Under the pieces are notes generated by a model. That model had not been told where the DNA came from, ran no database searches, and was given only the letters and a program-made list of their open reading frames with translations. The translations under genes and the position numbers were made by a program. A stretch of DNA of 64,000 bases from Deltaproteobacteria bacterium. Its GTDB lineage: Bacteria; Desulfobacterota; Syntrophorhabdia; Syntrophorhabdales; Syntrophorhabdaceae. The stretch lies in assembly GCA_022711595.1 (NCBI GenBank), contig JAKLET010000007.1, forward strand, positions 1-64,000, read 5' to 3'. Below, piece after piece: positions 52,393 to 61,301 of this stretch; the first letter of the stretch is position 1, and every line of letters begins with the position of its first letter.

Positions 52393-53256
52393 ATGGAAAA
52401 CCTGTACCATCATCTCGACAACTTTATCCGTCACCTTGTGTCGGAGCGCGGTTCATCACCGCACACCGTTGACGCATATAGCCGGGACATTCTTGTTTTT
52501 ATAAAATTTCTGGAAGAGATCTCCTGTGATATGCCCCGGAGGGAGCATATGGAAGCGTTCATGGGCCATCTGCGCCAGGGCGGAAAGAAGGCAAGGAGCA
52601 TTGTGAGGACCATCTCCGCATTGAGGGGTTTTTTCAATTTTCTCATTCTCGAAGGAAAGATAACCGTAAGCCCTCTTGAAGATGTGGAGACTCCAAAGTT
52701 CAAACCGCCTATTCCCAGGGTTCTGAGCGAGGACGAAATGGGGGAGCTCATCAACCTTTCCGGAAGTCACAAGACGGCGATGCGCGACAGAACCATCCTC
52801 GAGATCCTTTATGCCACAGGCCTTCGCGTATCGGAACTGATAAGACTCAGAAAGAGCGATATAAACCTCGACGGCGGTTTTGTCATTACAATGGGGAAAC
52901 GCTCCAAGGAACGGGTTGTCCCCCTCGGTTCTTATTGCCGCGATGCGATCAGGCTCTATCTTGAAACAGACAAACCGAAAGGGCAATATCTTTTTCCCAA
53001 CCGCTCAGGCGGCATGATCACACGCCAGGGAGTGTGGAAGATCATAAGGAAATATGGAATACAGCTCCAGAAAGGGAAGGTATCGCCCCACACTATAAGG
53101 CATACCTTTGCGACACACCTTTTGGAAGGAGGGGCAGACCTCAGATCCGTCCAGGTCCTGCTCGGTCATGAAGACATTTCGACGACACAGATATATACCC
53201 ATGTGGACAGCAAGCGCCTCAAGGAGATCCACAGGAAGCACCATCCGAGAGGCTGA
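52393..53256 (+). CDS. Tyrosine recombinase XerC/XerD-like
   Basis: A 287-residue recombinase with a SAM-like N-domain (LVSERGSSPHTVDAYSRDIL) and a catalytic domain containing GLRVSELIRL, KRSKERVVPLG, HTIRHTFATHLLEGG, LGHEDISTTQIYTH with Tyr268, and a C-terminal tail. All six catalytic residues are visible. Its position in a stable housekeeping operon suggests chromosome dimer resolution rather than phage integration; whether it is XerC or XerD cannot be told here. ATG 52393 lies just after the dut stop; longer frames run through dut. Confidence 0.92.
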   Translation: MENLYHHLDNFIRHLVSERGSSPHTVDAYSRDILVFIKFLEEISCDMPRREHMEAFMGHLRQGGKKARSIVRTISALRGFFNFLILEGKITVSPLEDVETPKFKPPIPRVLSEDEMGELINLSGSHKTAMRDRTILEILYATGLRVSELIRLRKSDINLDGGFVITMGKRSKERVVPLGSYCRDAIRLYLETDKPKGQYLFPNRSGGMITRQGVWKIIRKYGIQLQKGKVSPHTIRHTFATHLLEGGADLRSVQVLLGHEDISTTQIYTHVDSKRLKEIHRKHHPRG

Positions 53257-55895
53257 TGAAGATCATTACATCCCATCTGAACGCTGATTTCGATTCCCTC
53301 TCCTCAATGGTTGCGGCAAAAAAGCTCTACCCCGATGCGACCCTTGTCTTTCCCGGATCCCAGGAGAAGACGCTCCGGGATTTCCTCATCCATTCAACGC
53401 TTTACCTCTTTGATATCGCCAAACCGAACAAGATAGATCATAACGCCGTGGACACCCTCATTCTTGTGGACACCAGGCAGAAGACCCGCATCGGCGAACT
53501 GGCCAGGATAGCCGATAACGGGAAGGTGAAGGTGCACGTCTACGACCATCATCCTTCCACCGAAGATGACGTAAAGGCAGATTTCCAGATCGTAGAGAGC
53601 GTCGGCGCGACGGTAACGATCCTTGTTTCCATCATAAAAAAGAGGGGCATTCCTGTAACGCCGGAAGAAGCGACGATCATGATGCTCGGTATCTATGAAG
53701 AGACGGGAAGTTTTCACTTTTCCTCCACCACCGTGGCCGATTTCGAGGCCGCGTCATATCTTCTCTCCAAAGGTGCCAATGTCAACCTCGTGTCCGACAT
53801 GCTCGTCAGGGAGTTGACCCCGGAGCAGGTGTTTCTCCTCAACGATATCATCCAGAACGCAACCGTATACAATATCAACGGCATAGATATCGTCATCACC
53901 GAGGCGAGCTCGGAGCAATATGTCGGTGATCTGGCTGTTATTGTCCATAAATTCAGGGACATGGAAAATATAAACGCTGTTTTCGCCCTTTTCAGAATGG
54001 AGGACCGCATACACATCATCGGGCGCAGCAGGATCCCCGAGGTCGATTCGGGATACATCCTGTCCCTTCTCGGCGGAGGAGGGCACAAGGTGGCGGCGTC
54101 TTCGACGTTGAAGGATGTGACCCTGGTTGAGGCCACGGAAAAGCTCATCGAGATACTCCGGAATAATGTGAAACCCCTTTGGAAGGCGAAGGACATCATG
54201 TTCTTTCCTGTCAAGTCCGTGGATTCGGGAAGTCCCATCAGCGAAGCCAGAAGTGTAATGACAAAATACAACATCAACGCCATGCCGGTCCTTTCCGAAG
54301 GCAGGGTGGTGGGCGTCATCACCCGGCAGGTGGCTGAGAAGGCCGTTTTTCATAAGCTGGAGAATGTGCACGTCGATGAATATATGTTCAAGGAATTTCA
54401 GGCTGTTGCTCCCGAAGATTCCATCGAGGCGGTCAAGGAAAAGATCATAGGTAATAACCAGCGCTTCCTGCCCGTCGTAGAGAGCCAGGAACTGAAAGGG
54501 GCCATAACCAGGACAGACCTGCTGAGAGTGCTTGAGGATGAGATCGCAAAAACGGTCCTTGAAAAGCTCGACTTCCATGAGAAATATGTCAAACGCAAAA
54601 ACCTGCGCAAACTCATGGAAGAGCGCCTCGATGAAACGACGATGAAAAAGCTTGCAGGGATGGGTGATCTTGCCGATGAAATGGGTTTTCACGTTTACCT
54701 TGTCGGAGGTTTTGTGCGCGACCTGCTTCTTCGGGACGAGAACTACGATATCGACGTAGTAATAGAAGGAGACGGCATCGCCTTCGCCGAGGAGATGTCC
54801 AGGCGTTTCAATGTAAAGATGCGTTCCCACAAGGAATTTTCCACGGCAAAGGTGATCTATCCCGATGGTTTCAAGATAGATATCGCGACGGCGCGCCTTG
54901 AATATTACAAGGCGCCGGCCGCCCTACCAACCGTCGAGCACGGGTCTTTGAAGCTTGACCTCCACCGGCGCGATTTTACCATCAATACACTTGCCATATC
55001 GCTGAACAAGAACTCATTCGGCGAGCTTATAGACTTTTTCAGTGCCCAGCGGGACATAAAGGACAAGACGATACGTGTTCTCCACAGTCTGAGCTTCGTC
55101 GAAGACCCGACAAGGGTCTTTCGGGCCATCAGGTTCGAGAACCGTTTCGGTTTCAAGATCGGCAGACAGACCCTGGATCTCATCAAGAACGCCGTGAAGC
55201 TCAATTTCCTTTCCAGGATACGGGGAAGGCGCATCTGGGCAGAGTTGGCACTGATCCTCAGGGAGGAAGCGCCCGAGGCCATTCTGAAGCGTCTCCAGGA
55301 CCTGGACCTGCTTCGCTTTATCTCTCCGGGCATTGTGTTCAACAAGGAGAGGGAGAGGCTTTTCGGCCAGATGCATGACGTTTTCAAATGGCATGAGTTT
55401 CTCTACCAGGGGAGGCCTGTCGACAGGATACACTTCTATGTCCTTGCCGTTCTGGACAATATGAAACCGGCGGATGTCATCGAATTTTGCAGAAAAATGG
55501 AGATGAGCGAGCGTTTCAAAAGGCGCGCGATAGAGGACATAGAACATTCCCGCATGGCATTGGCAAGATTTGCCACCGGGGTGAAATCGATGCGCAAAAG
55601 CGAAGTGTATAAGACGCTGGAGTCACTCTCATGTGAGACGACGCTGTTCATCATGGCCAAGACACGCTCTGAAGAGGTTAAAAAAGCCATCTCAAGCTAT
55701 ATCACCCACCACGAATCATACAGGCCCTTCATGACAGGCGGTGATCTCAAGAGGCTTGGCGTACCGGAAGGGCCCCTTTACAAGGAGGTTCTTGATAAGC
55801 TTAAGGATGCAAAGATCGATATGAACCTCAAGACGAAAGAAGATGAAGCCCATTTTGTGGATGTTTATCTCATGGAGCGGGGGATCATACCATGA
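53256..55895 (+). CDS. DHH-CBS-poly(A) polymerase fusion (tRNA nucleotidyltransferase type)
   Basis: An 879-residue fusion. Residues 1-300 are a DHH/DHHA1 phosphoesterase (ITSHLNADFDSL, VDTRQK, DHH at 97-99, GGGGHKVAAS). About 310-430 are two CBS domains. From about 465 a class II nucleotidyltransferase head follows (LVGGFVRDLLLRDENYDIDV; Asp498, Asp500), then RRDFTINTLAIS and DPTRVFRAIRFENRFGF. This fusion is known in deltaproteobacteria and cyanobacteria as a poly(A)- or CCA-adding enzyme; the CBS pair may sense adenylates. Its ATG overlaps the recombinase stop. Confidence 0.93.
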   Translation: MKIITSHLNADFDSLSSMVAAKKLYPDATLVFPGSQEKTLRDFLIHSTLYLFDIAKPNKIDHNAVDTLILVDTRQKTRIGELARIADNGKVKVHVYDHHPSTEDDVKADFQIVESVGATVTILVSIIKKRGIPVTPEEATIMMLGIYEETGSFHFSSTTVADFEAASYLLSKGANVNLVSDMLVRELTPEQVFLLNDIIQNATVYNINGIDIVITEASSEQYVGDLAVIVHKFRDMENINAVFALFRMEDRIHIIGRSRIPEVDSGYILSLLGGGGHKVAASSTLKDVTLVEATEKLIEILRNNVKPLWKAKDIMFFPVKSVDSGSPISEARSVMTKYNINAMPVLSEGRVVGVITRQVAEKAVFHKLENVHVDEYMFKEFQAVAPEDSIEAVKEKIIGNNQRFLPVVESQELKGAITRTDLLRVLEDEIAKTVLEKLDFHEKYVKRKNLRKLMEERLDETTMKKLAGMGDLADEMGFHVYLVGGFVRDLLLRDENYDIDVVIEGDGIAFAEEMSRRFNVKMRSHKEFSTAKVIYPDGFKIDIATARLEYYKAPAALPTVEHGSLKLDLHRRDFTINTLAISLNKNSFGELIDFFSAQRDIKDKTIRVLHSLSFVEDPTRVFRAIRFENRFGFKIGRQTLDLIKNAVKLNFLSRIRGRRIWAELALILREEAPEAILKRLQDLDLLRFISPGIVFNKERERLFGQMHDVFKWHEFLYQGRPVDRIHFYVLAVLDNMKPADVIEFCRKMEMSERFKRRAIEDIEHSRMALARFATGVKSMRKSEVYKTLESLSCETTLFIMAKTRSEEVKKAISSYITHHESYRPFMTGGDLKRLGVPEGPLYKEVLDKLKDAKIDMNLKTKEDEAHFVDVYLMERGIIP

Positions 55896-56611
55896 GCCTG
55901 CTTGTACCGGCACTGGAAGTTCAGCTTGAATGCTACGAAGGGCCCATGGCAGTCCTCATCACGCTCATCAAACGAAACAAGGTAAGCATCTGGGACATTC
56001 CTATCGCGCTCATCACCGAGCGGTTCCTCCAGTACGTGGAGATCGCACGGGACATGAACCTCAAGATCGCCGAGGACTTCATAGAGATGGCATCGCTCCT
56101 TCTGTTCATCAAATCGAAGATGCTTCTGCCGAAGAACGGTACGGACGGGGAGGAGGACCCCAGGGAAGAACTGGTGGAACGCATAATTGAATACGAACGC
56201 GTGAGAAACATGTCCGTTGCAATTGACGGACTTCCCATGCTTGAAAGGGACGTATACTGTGTGGGCAAGGGAAACCCTGAGAAGGAGGCCGATTTTGATC
56301 TTTTATGCCTGAGCAGCCTCTATTTCGAGCTTATTCAGATCAGGGAAGAACCTTACCTGGTGGTGCGCGATATCAGGCCTACACTTGAAGAGAAGATCGA
56401 TGCATTAAAAGGCCTTCTGAACAGGGAAGGAAGATTCGAGTGGGATATATACACGGAAGAAGACAAAAACGAGCGTGTCGCCACTGTCCTGGGGATGCTT
56501 GAACTGGCCAAGATTCGGCTGGCAACACTTATGCAGCGCAGGCCTTTCGGCAAGATCGTCATGAAGAGAAGGGGCCCCGGTTCAAACGGGGAACCTTCAT
56601 CTGCAGAGTGA
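55892..56611 (+). CDS. scpA: Segregation and condensation protein ScpA
   Basis: A 239-residue kleisin that links SMC heads. The N-terminus reads LECYEGPMAVLITLIKRNKV, SIWDIPIALITERFLQY, then MASLLLFIKSKMLLP; the C-terminus is a winged helix (VLGMLELAKIRLATLMQRRPF). scpB, usually adjacent, is not in the window. ATG overlaps the preceding gene by 4 bp. Confidence 0.93.
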   Translation: MSLLVPALEVQLECYEGPMAVLITLIKRNKVSIWDIPIALITERFLQYVEIARDMNLKIAEDFIEMASLLLFIKSKMLLPKNGTDGEEDPREELVERIIEYERVRNMSVAIDGLPMLERDVYCVGKGNPEKEADFDLLCLSSLYFELIQIREEPYLVVRDIRPTLEEKIDALKGLLNREGRFEWDIYTEEDKNERVATVLGMLELAKIRLATLMQRRPFGKIVMKRRGPGSNGEPSSAE

Positions 56612-56642
56612 GAAGGCAGCTTATCGGTAAGGAGGGCATGAA

Positions 56643-57503
56643 ATGGCGGGTCGAACAGGTAAAAAGGTGTTTCTCATTATAATCATAGTGGCGGCGGTGT
56701 TGTTCTTTCTGTTCAGCATGTCGGGTGTGTTCATATCCTCCACGGGGGGCGATAAGATCGGCATTGTCGAGATCGAAGGGACCATAGCGGATCTCAAGGA
56801 CGTGATGGCGGATGTTGTCAGGTTTAAGGAGGACGACAGCATACGCGCCGTCATTGTGAGGATCAATTCACCGGGCGGTGCCGTAGGGCCGACACAGGAA
56901 GTGGCGAGCGAGCTCAAAAAACTCAGGGCCAAAAAGAAGGTCTTTGTCTCGATGGGTTCCGTGTGCGCTTCGGGAGGTTACTATATAGCGGCAACAGGGG
57001 AGAAGATATACGCCAATCCATCGACAATAACAGGCTCCATCGGCGTTATCATGCAGCAGACCGTCGTGGAGGACCTCATGAAAAAAATAGGCGTCCAGAA
57101 CAACACCATCAAGGCGGGTTCCATGAAGGACGTCGGAAATCCTTTCCGGAAGATGACCGACAGCGAACGTCAATACCTGCAGGGCATTATCGACAGCATC
57201 CATGAACAGTTCATCAAGGACGTGGCTGAAGGCAGGAAGATGCCCCTGGAAAACGCCCGCAAGCTTTCCGACGGACGTATTTACACGGGCCTTCAAGCGA
57301 AAGAGGCGGGGCTTATTGACGGTATCGGGACCTTCTACGATGTTGTCGACGAAATGAAAAAGGCCGTTAGCATCAAGGGGAAACCGGAGCTTGTTTACGG
57401 CAAGAGGCCTTTTTCGCCGTTGAAATGGCTTATCTCCTCCATGGTGCAGGAGATGTTCACCAGGGAACAAACGCAGCCTTTCGAGTATCGGTATATACCT
57501 TAA
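56643..57503 (+). CDS. sppA: Signal peptide peptidase SppA (short form)
   Basis: A 286-residue membrane serine protease with one N-terminal membrane segment (VFLIIIIVAAVLFFLFSMSG). The ClpP-like domain shows RINSPGGAVGPTQEV, the nucleophile Ser110 in CASGGYYIA, TGSIGVI and the likely general-base Lys157 in IKAGSMKD. It cleaves leftover signal peptides. ATG 56643 follows TAAGGAGG; an overlapping ATG at 56638 is out of frame. It ends the long plus-strand operon. Confidence 0.94.
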   Translation: MAGRTGKKVFLIIIIVAAVLFFLFSMSGVFISSTGGDKIGIVEIEGTIADLKDVMADVVRFKEDDSIRAVIVRINSPGGAVGPTQEVASELKKLRAKKKVFVSMGSVCASGGYYIAATGEKIYANPSTITGSIGVIMQQTVVEDLMKKIGVQNNTIKAGSMKDVGNPFRKMTDSERQYLQGIIDSIHEQFIKDVAEGRKMPLENARKLSDGRIYTGLQAKEAGLIDGIGTFYDVVDEMKKAVSIKGKPELVYGKRPFSPLKWLISSMVQEMFTREQTQPFEYRYIP

Positions 57504-57660
57504 AGGCAGGTGATGGGCCATGGGTTAGAGGCCATTGGAAAGACCGGCCTTTCTTTTGTTCTTAACGTTCAAACTGTTTAAGCGGCCCGAACGGTTCAGA
57601 CCGCTTATTCTTCTATCATTACCGTAACCTATCACCCGTAACCCGTTTCTTTTCACCTGC
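57504..57660. repeat. Intergenic CGGCTTGAA-type repeat, site 5
   Basis: GGTGATGGGCCATGGGTTA on the left is complementary to TAACCTATCACCCGTAACCC on the right. Between them are CGTTCAAACTGTTTAAGCGG and CGAACGGTTCAGACCGC. The layout matches site 1, where both kinds of arm also occur. Confidence 0.65.
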
Positions 57661-57667
57661 GTCGTTC

Positions 57668-57697
57668 TTGACATCAGCGGCGAAAACCGTATATAAT
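57668..57697 (+). promoter_or_regulatory. Strong sigma-70 promoter of the DUF364-modABC operon
   Basis: TTGACA at 57668-57673 and TATAAT at 57692-57697 are both perfect, with an 18-bp spacer. Transcription should start near 57704, about 37 bases before ATG 57741. Confidence 0.8.
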
Positions 57698-57740
57698 ACG
57701 CTATCTAAGACTGTATATAACGAAGGGGAAAGAGGTTTTT

Positions 57741-58460
57741 ATGAATATTTACGAAAAACTGAAAACAGAGTTAAAAAAGATCGCAGAAGATGTTCTCGAC
57801 GAGCATGTCAATATTGTTTTTGCCAGGCCGCTTTCAGCGAAAGAGGCCATAGGCGAGCCGGACCGGGATGATTATCCCCTTCTGAAAGGCAAGGAGGTCA
57901 TGGTGGAGGCCGCCTTCAGGGGCAGCAGGGGCCACGCCTTCACCGACATGCCTGGCAGGTTCGAAGGGAGTATCCGGGATATCATCGAACTCCCGCTGAA
58001 TGATAATTTCCAGCGGGCTGTTTTTATCGCGACGCTCAATGCCGTGATGCGAGAGATGGGGCTTATCGAAGGGACTGTCCATTGCAGGGACAAAGAGCCG
58101 GCACAGTGCGCAAGGGAGCTTGTCGGATATGTAAAGGAAAGGTTTGGAAATCCCCGCATCGCCTTTGTGGGTTTCCAGCCCGGCATGATAGAGCGGCTCT
58201 CTGAGGTCTTTGCAATGCGGGTACTCGACCTTGACGAAGACAATATAGGGAAGACAAAATTCGGCATTGTCGTAGAGGGCCCTGACGCGACGGAGGATGT
58301 CCTTGCCTGGGGCGACGTTATCATTGCAACGGGCTCCACCTGCGTGAATGGGACCATAACGAAGTTTGTCGGAAAAAAGCCGGTGGTGTTCTTCGGGGTT
58401 TCCGTGGCCGGAGCGGCAAAGGTTCTCGGTTTTGAACGTTATTGCAGATATCCTCATTGA
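57741..58460 (+). CDS. DUF4213/DUF364 protein, putative metal-chelation domain
   Basis: A 239-residue cytoplasmic protein. The N-terminal part resembles DUF4213 (about 10-100) and the C-terminal part DUF364 (PRIAFVGFQPGMIERLSEVF, then DVIIATGSTCVNGTI and VVFFGVSVAGAA). DUF364 proteins are suggested to bind heavy metals and have a Rossmann-like core. Genes of this kind often accompany molybdenum or tungsten uptake, as here: the molybdate-type ABC transporter follows in the same operon. The direct role is untested. Confidence 0.87.
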   Translation: MNIYEKLKTELKKIAEDVLDEHVNIVFARPLSAKEAIGEPDRDDYPLLKGKEVMVEAAFRGSRGHAFTDMPGRFEGSIRDIIELPLNDNFQRAVFIATLNAVMREMGLIEGTVHCRDKEPAQCARELVGYVKERFGNPRIAFVGFQPGMIERLSEVFAMRVLDLDEDNIGKTKFGIVVEGPDATEDVLAWGDVIIATGSTCVNGTITKFVGKKPVVFFGVSVAGAAKVLGFERYCRYPH

Positions 58461-58475
58461 TCAGGGAGGTTCATC

Positions 58476-59333
58476 GTGAGAAAGACAGTCATTATATTCC
58501 TGATTCTTGTTGCCGTTGTATTCTGCGCCGCAGGCGGGGAGGCGATCGCCGCCGACCCGCTCATGGTATTTTGCGGTGCAGCTTTTAAAAAGCCCATGGA
58601 AGAAATTGTAGGAATTTATGAGAAGCAAACGGGTATGAGACCGGATGTCGTCTACGGAGGAGTGGGGACGCTCTTCAGCCAGATACTGTTATCGAGGCAG
58701 GGCGATGTCTTTGTTGTTCCGTCACCGGATATCATGGCGAAGGCACAGGCAAAGGGTGTCATTAAAAGCGGATCGGTGAAGGATATTGCCTATGTCGTTC
58801 CCTGCATCAATACGCAAAAAGGCAACCCAAAGAACATTCGCGGTCTCGGGGACCTTGCAAGACCCGGTGTCAGGGTGGGGCTTGCCAATCCGGAGATCGT
58901 TTATATCGGGGCCATAGCCGTCGAAATCATTGAAAAGAACCTTTCCGCAGATGAAAAAAAGGCCCTCAGGGAGAACATTGCGACATATGTTGAAGATTTT
59001 AATAAACTGGCAACCCTTCTTGTATTGAAACAGGTGGATGCCATCATCGGGATGCATTTTCTTGAAGGGTGGTACCCGGACAAGGTGTCAACGGTAAAGC
59101 TGAAACCCAATGAAGTGTCGAGGATAGGCAATGCACAGGCCGCGGTCATCACTTATACCGTGAAAAAAGACGAGGCGGCCAGATTCATTGAATTTCTTGC
59201 CTCCAGGGAAGCTCAGGCCGTTTTCCGTAAATACCACTATTTTGGTACGGTACGGGAGGCTTTTTCGTGGGTGGGAGCTGTGAGACCTGTAGGGGGTGAG
59301 TTTACCGCAATGAAGGAACGGGGAGGAAAATGA
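58476..59333 (+). CDS. modA: Molybdate/tungstate ABC transporter substrate-binding protein
   Basis: A 285-residue periplasmic protein read from GTG 58476 behind GGGAGG. Signal peptide (cut near AIAA) is followed by the ModA-type start DPLMVFCGAAFKKPMEEI, VVYGGVGTLFSQIL, GDVFVVPSPDIM and RVGLANPEIVYIGAIA. It should bind an oxyanion; whether molybdate or tungstate cannot be read by eye, and tungstate-specific WtpA/TupA relatives are possible. It overlaps the permease gene by 4 bp. Confidence 0.88.
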   Translation: MRKTVIIFLILVAVVFCAAGGEAIAADPLMVFCGAAFKKPMEEIVGIYEKQTGMRPDVVYGGVGTLFSQILLSRQGDVFVVPSPDIMAKAQAKGVIKSGSVKDIAYVVPCINTQKGNPKNIRGLGDLARPGVRVGLANPEIVYIGAIAVEIIEKNLSADEKKALRENIATYVEDFNKLATLLVLKQVDAIIGMHFLEGWYPDKVSTVKLKPNEVSRIGNAQAAVITYTVKKDEAARFIEFLASREAQAVFRKYHYFGTVREAFSWVGAVRPVGGEFTAMKERGGK

Positions 59334-60106
59334 CCTTCAGGAAACTTTCCATCACAGTGAGTTTTGCTGTATTTGCCCTCTATGGAGGGCTCATTCTGTC
59401 ACTTTTTTATTTTTACGATGGGGTACTTTTTTTCGATACGCTGCGGTCATCGCGGACCCTTTTTTCGATACGTCTGAGCCTCTTTACGGCGACAGTTTCG
59501 ACAGCCATAGCAGTGCTTGTCGCCATCCCGTCGGCATATGCGCTGTCAAGGTTCCGTTTTTTTGGAAGGCAGATCATCGATACTATCCTTGAACTTCCCA
59601 TGATAATTTCACCAGTTGCCCTTGGCGCCGTCGTGCTGGTTTTTTTCAACACGCCTGCCGGGGTCCTGGTCCAGGAACATGGCATCAGGTTCGTCTTCAC
59701 CGTCTACGGCATATTCCTTGCCCAGTTCATAACCACTGTGGGGATCGCCATCCGCCTTATCAAGGCCGCCATGGACGAGATACCGGTGAGGTACGAAGAG
59801 GTCGCCAGGACGCTCGGCGCGTCACCGGCAAGGGCATTTATGACAGTGACGCTCCCGTTGTGCAAAAGAGGGATCATTGCCTCATCCATTCTGACTTGGG
59901 CGAAAGCGCTTGGCGAGTTCGGGGCGACCATTACCATCGCGGGATCTGTGGCAATGAAAACGGAGACGATACCCGTGGCGATCTTCATGCGGCTTGCCAG
60001 CGCTGATGTTGAGGGGACGGTAGTACTTGTGCTTATCCTCATCGGGATCGGTCTGGGCATACTTTACGGTGCAAGACTGTTGACGGGGAAGGCCCTCCCG
60101 GTATAG
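59330..60106 (+). CDS. modB: Molybdate/tungstate ABC transporter permease
   Basis: A 258-residue inner-membrane permease with about six membrane segments. The ModB-type fold is shown by IAVLVAIPSAYALSRFRFFG, ELPMIISPVALGAVVL and the coupling segment EVARTLGASPARAFMTVTLP, followed by ALGEFGATITIAGS. It forms the membrane channel with the ATPase encoded next. Confidence 0.92.
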   Translation: MTFRKLSITVSFAVFALYGGLILSLFYFYDGVLFFDTLRSSRTLFSIRLSLFTATVSTAIAVLVAIPSAYALSRFRFFGRQIIDTILELPMIISPVALGAVVLVFFNTPAGVLVQEHGIRFVFTVYGIFLAQFITTVGIAIRLIKAAMDEIPVRYEEVARTLGASPARAFMTVTLPLCKRGIIASSILTWAKALGEFGATITIAGSVAMKTETIPVAIFMRLASADVEGTVVLVLILIGIGLGILYGARLLTGKALPV

Positions 60107-60137
60107 AGTTTCAGCGCATCAAAACGGGACATCCATC

Positions 60138-61187
60138 ATGCCGGTGATCGAGCTCAGGAATATAACGGGACAGGTGCTGAACGATGTATCGCTGACCGTT
60201 GAAGACAATGAGATCCTTGCTCTTGTCGGACCTAACGGGGCGGGGAAGACGACACTGCTCAATGTGATCGCGGGCCTCACGGAATATCGGGGCGAGGTGC
60301 TTTTCGACGGCAGGAACATGAACGGCGTACCGCCGCACAGACGGAGCGTGGGGTATCTTTTTCAGGACCTTGCACTTTTCCCTCATATAAGCGTTGCCGA
60401 TAATATTGCCTATGGCCTCAAGGTCCGGGGATACCCGAGAAGCACAATTGAAAAAAGGGTCGATGAGCTGACCGAGGCCCTTCATATAGGCAAATTGAAG
60501 GACCGCTTTTCCTATAACCTGAGCGGGGGTGAGAAACAGCGCGTCGCCATAGCCCGCGCCATCGCCCCATTCCAGAAGATACTCCTTCTCGACGAACCGA
60601 CGGCGAGCCTCGACGCGCAGACCGCGAAGTACTTCAGATCGGAGCTGTCCGCTCTCCTTCGGCGTCTTGAGATAACGACTGTGTTTGTTATCCACGACCT
60701 TTTAGGCGCTGAAGAGATGGCCGACAGGATAGCCATCATCCACCGGGGGTGCATCGAGCAGGTAGCTGCACCGAAAGATGTTTTTTTTCACCCCGGGACG
60801 CGTGTTGTTTCCGAATTCATCGGCATGCCCAACATACTTGACTGCGATGAATGCACCATACTGTCCACGGGGCTTGTGGAGGTCCGGTCCGGGAACATGC
60901 GAGTCATTCTTCCCTATGAAGGCAACGCGATCAGGAAACTCGCGATTTCCCCGCACGATATCTACATATCAGACGTAAAACCGCCGGGTCCGGCGCTTAA
61001 CCGCTATAAAGGGACCATAACGGAGATCATTTCCATGAGGACCCTGGTGCGTGCAAAAGTCATGGTCGATGGGAATGAACTTCTCGCGGAATTGTCACGG
61101 GAGTCTTTCGACGAGATGAAACTGGATGTCGGCAGCAACGTGTTTATTATCATCAAGCTCAGGCGTCTGCGCTATTTTGAAGTGTAG
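60138..61187 (+). CDS. modC: Molybdate/tungstate ABC transporter ATPase
   Basis: A 349-residue ATPase with Walker A GPNGAGKTT, Q-loop FQDL, signature LSGGEKQRVAIARAI, Walker B ILLLDEPTASLD and H-loop FVIHDL. The C-terminal 120 residues form a TOBE-like regulatory domain (TEIISMRTLVRAKVMVDGNE), the type that binds oxyanions and can inhibit transport when metal is plentiful. It is the last gene of the operon. Confidence 0.92.
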   Translation: MPVIELRNITGQVLNDVSLTVEDNEILALVGPNGAGKTTLLNVIAGLTEYRGEVLFDGRNMNGVPPHRRSVGYLFQDLALFPHISVADNIAYGLKVRGYPRSTIEKRVDELTEALHIGKLKDRFSYNLSGGEKQRVAIARAIAPFQKILLLDEPTASLDAQTAKYFRSELSALLRRLEITTVFVIHDLLGAEEMADRIAIIHRGCIEQVAAPKDVFFHPGTRVVSEFIGMPNILDCDECTILSTGLVEVRSGNMRVILPYEGNAIRKLAISPHDIYISDVKPPGPALNRYKGTITEIISMRTLVRAKVMVDGNELLAELSRESFDEMKLDVGSNVFIIIKLRRLRYFEV

Positions 61188-61301
61188 ATATGCCGTAAAG
61201 TGTCAAACATAAGGTATAAAAGAGACTGGAAAAAACGCTCGGGCAGAATACCTGGCGATGATGCGTCCGCGGCCACACCCCTGTTTCGAAGCATGGAGGG
61301 C

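Noticed and set aside
52393..53256. Tyrosine recombinase as a phage or island integrase
   Set aside because: It sits in a housekeeping operon overlapping its neighbours, with no attachment site, tRNA gene or phage genes nearby.
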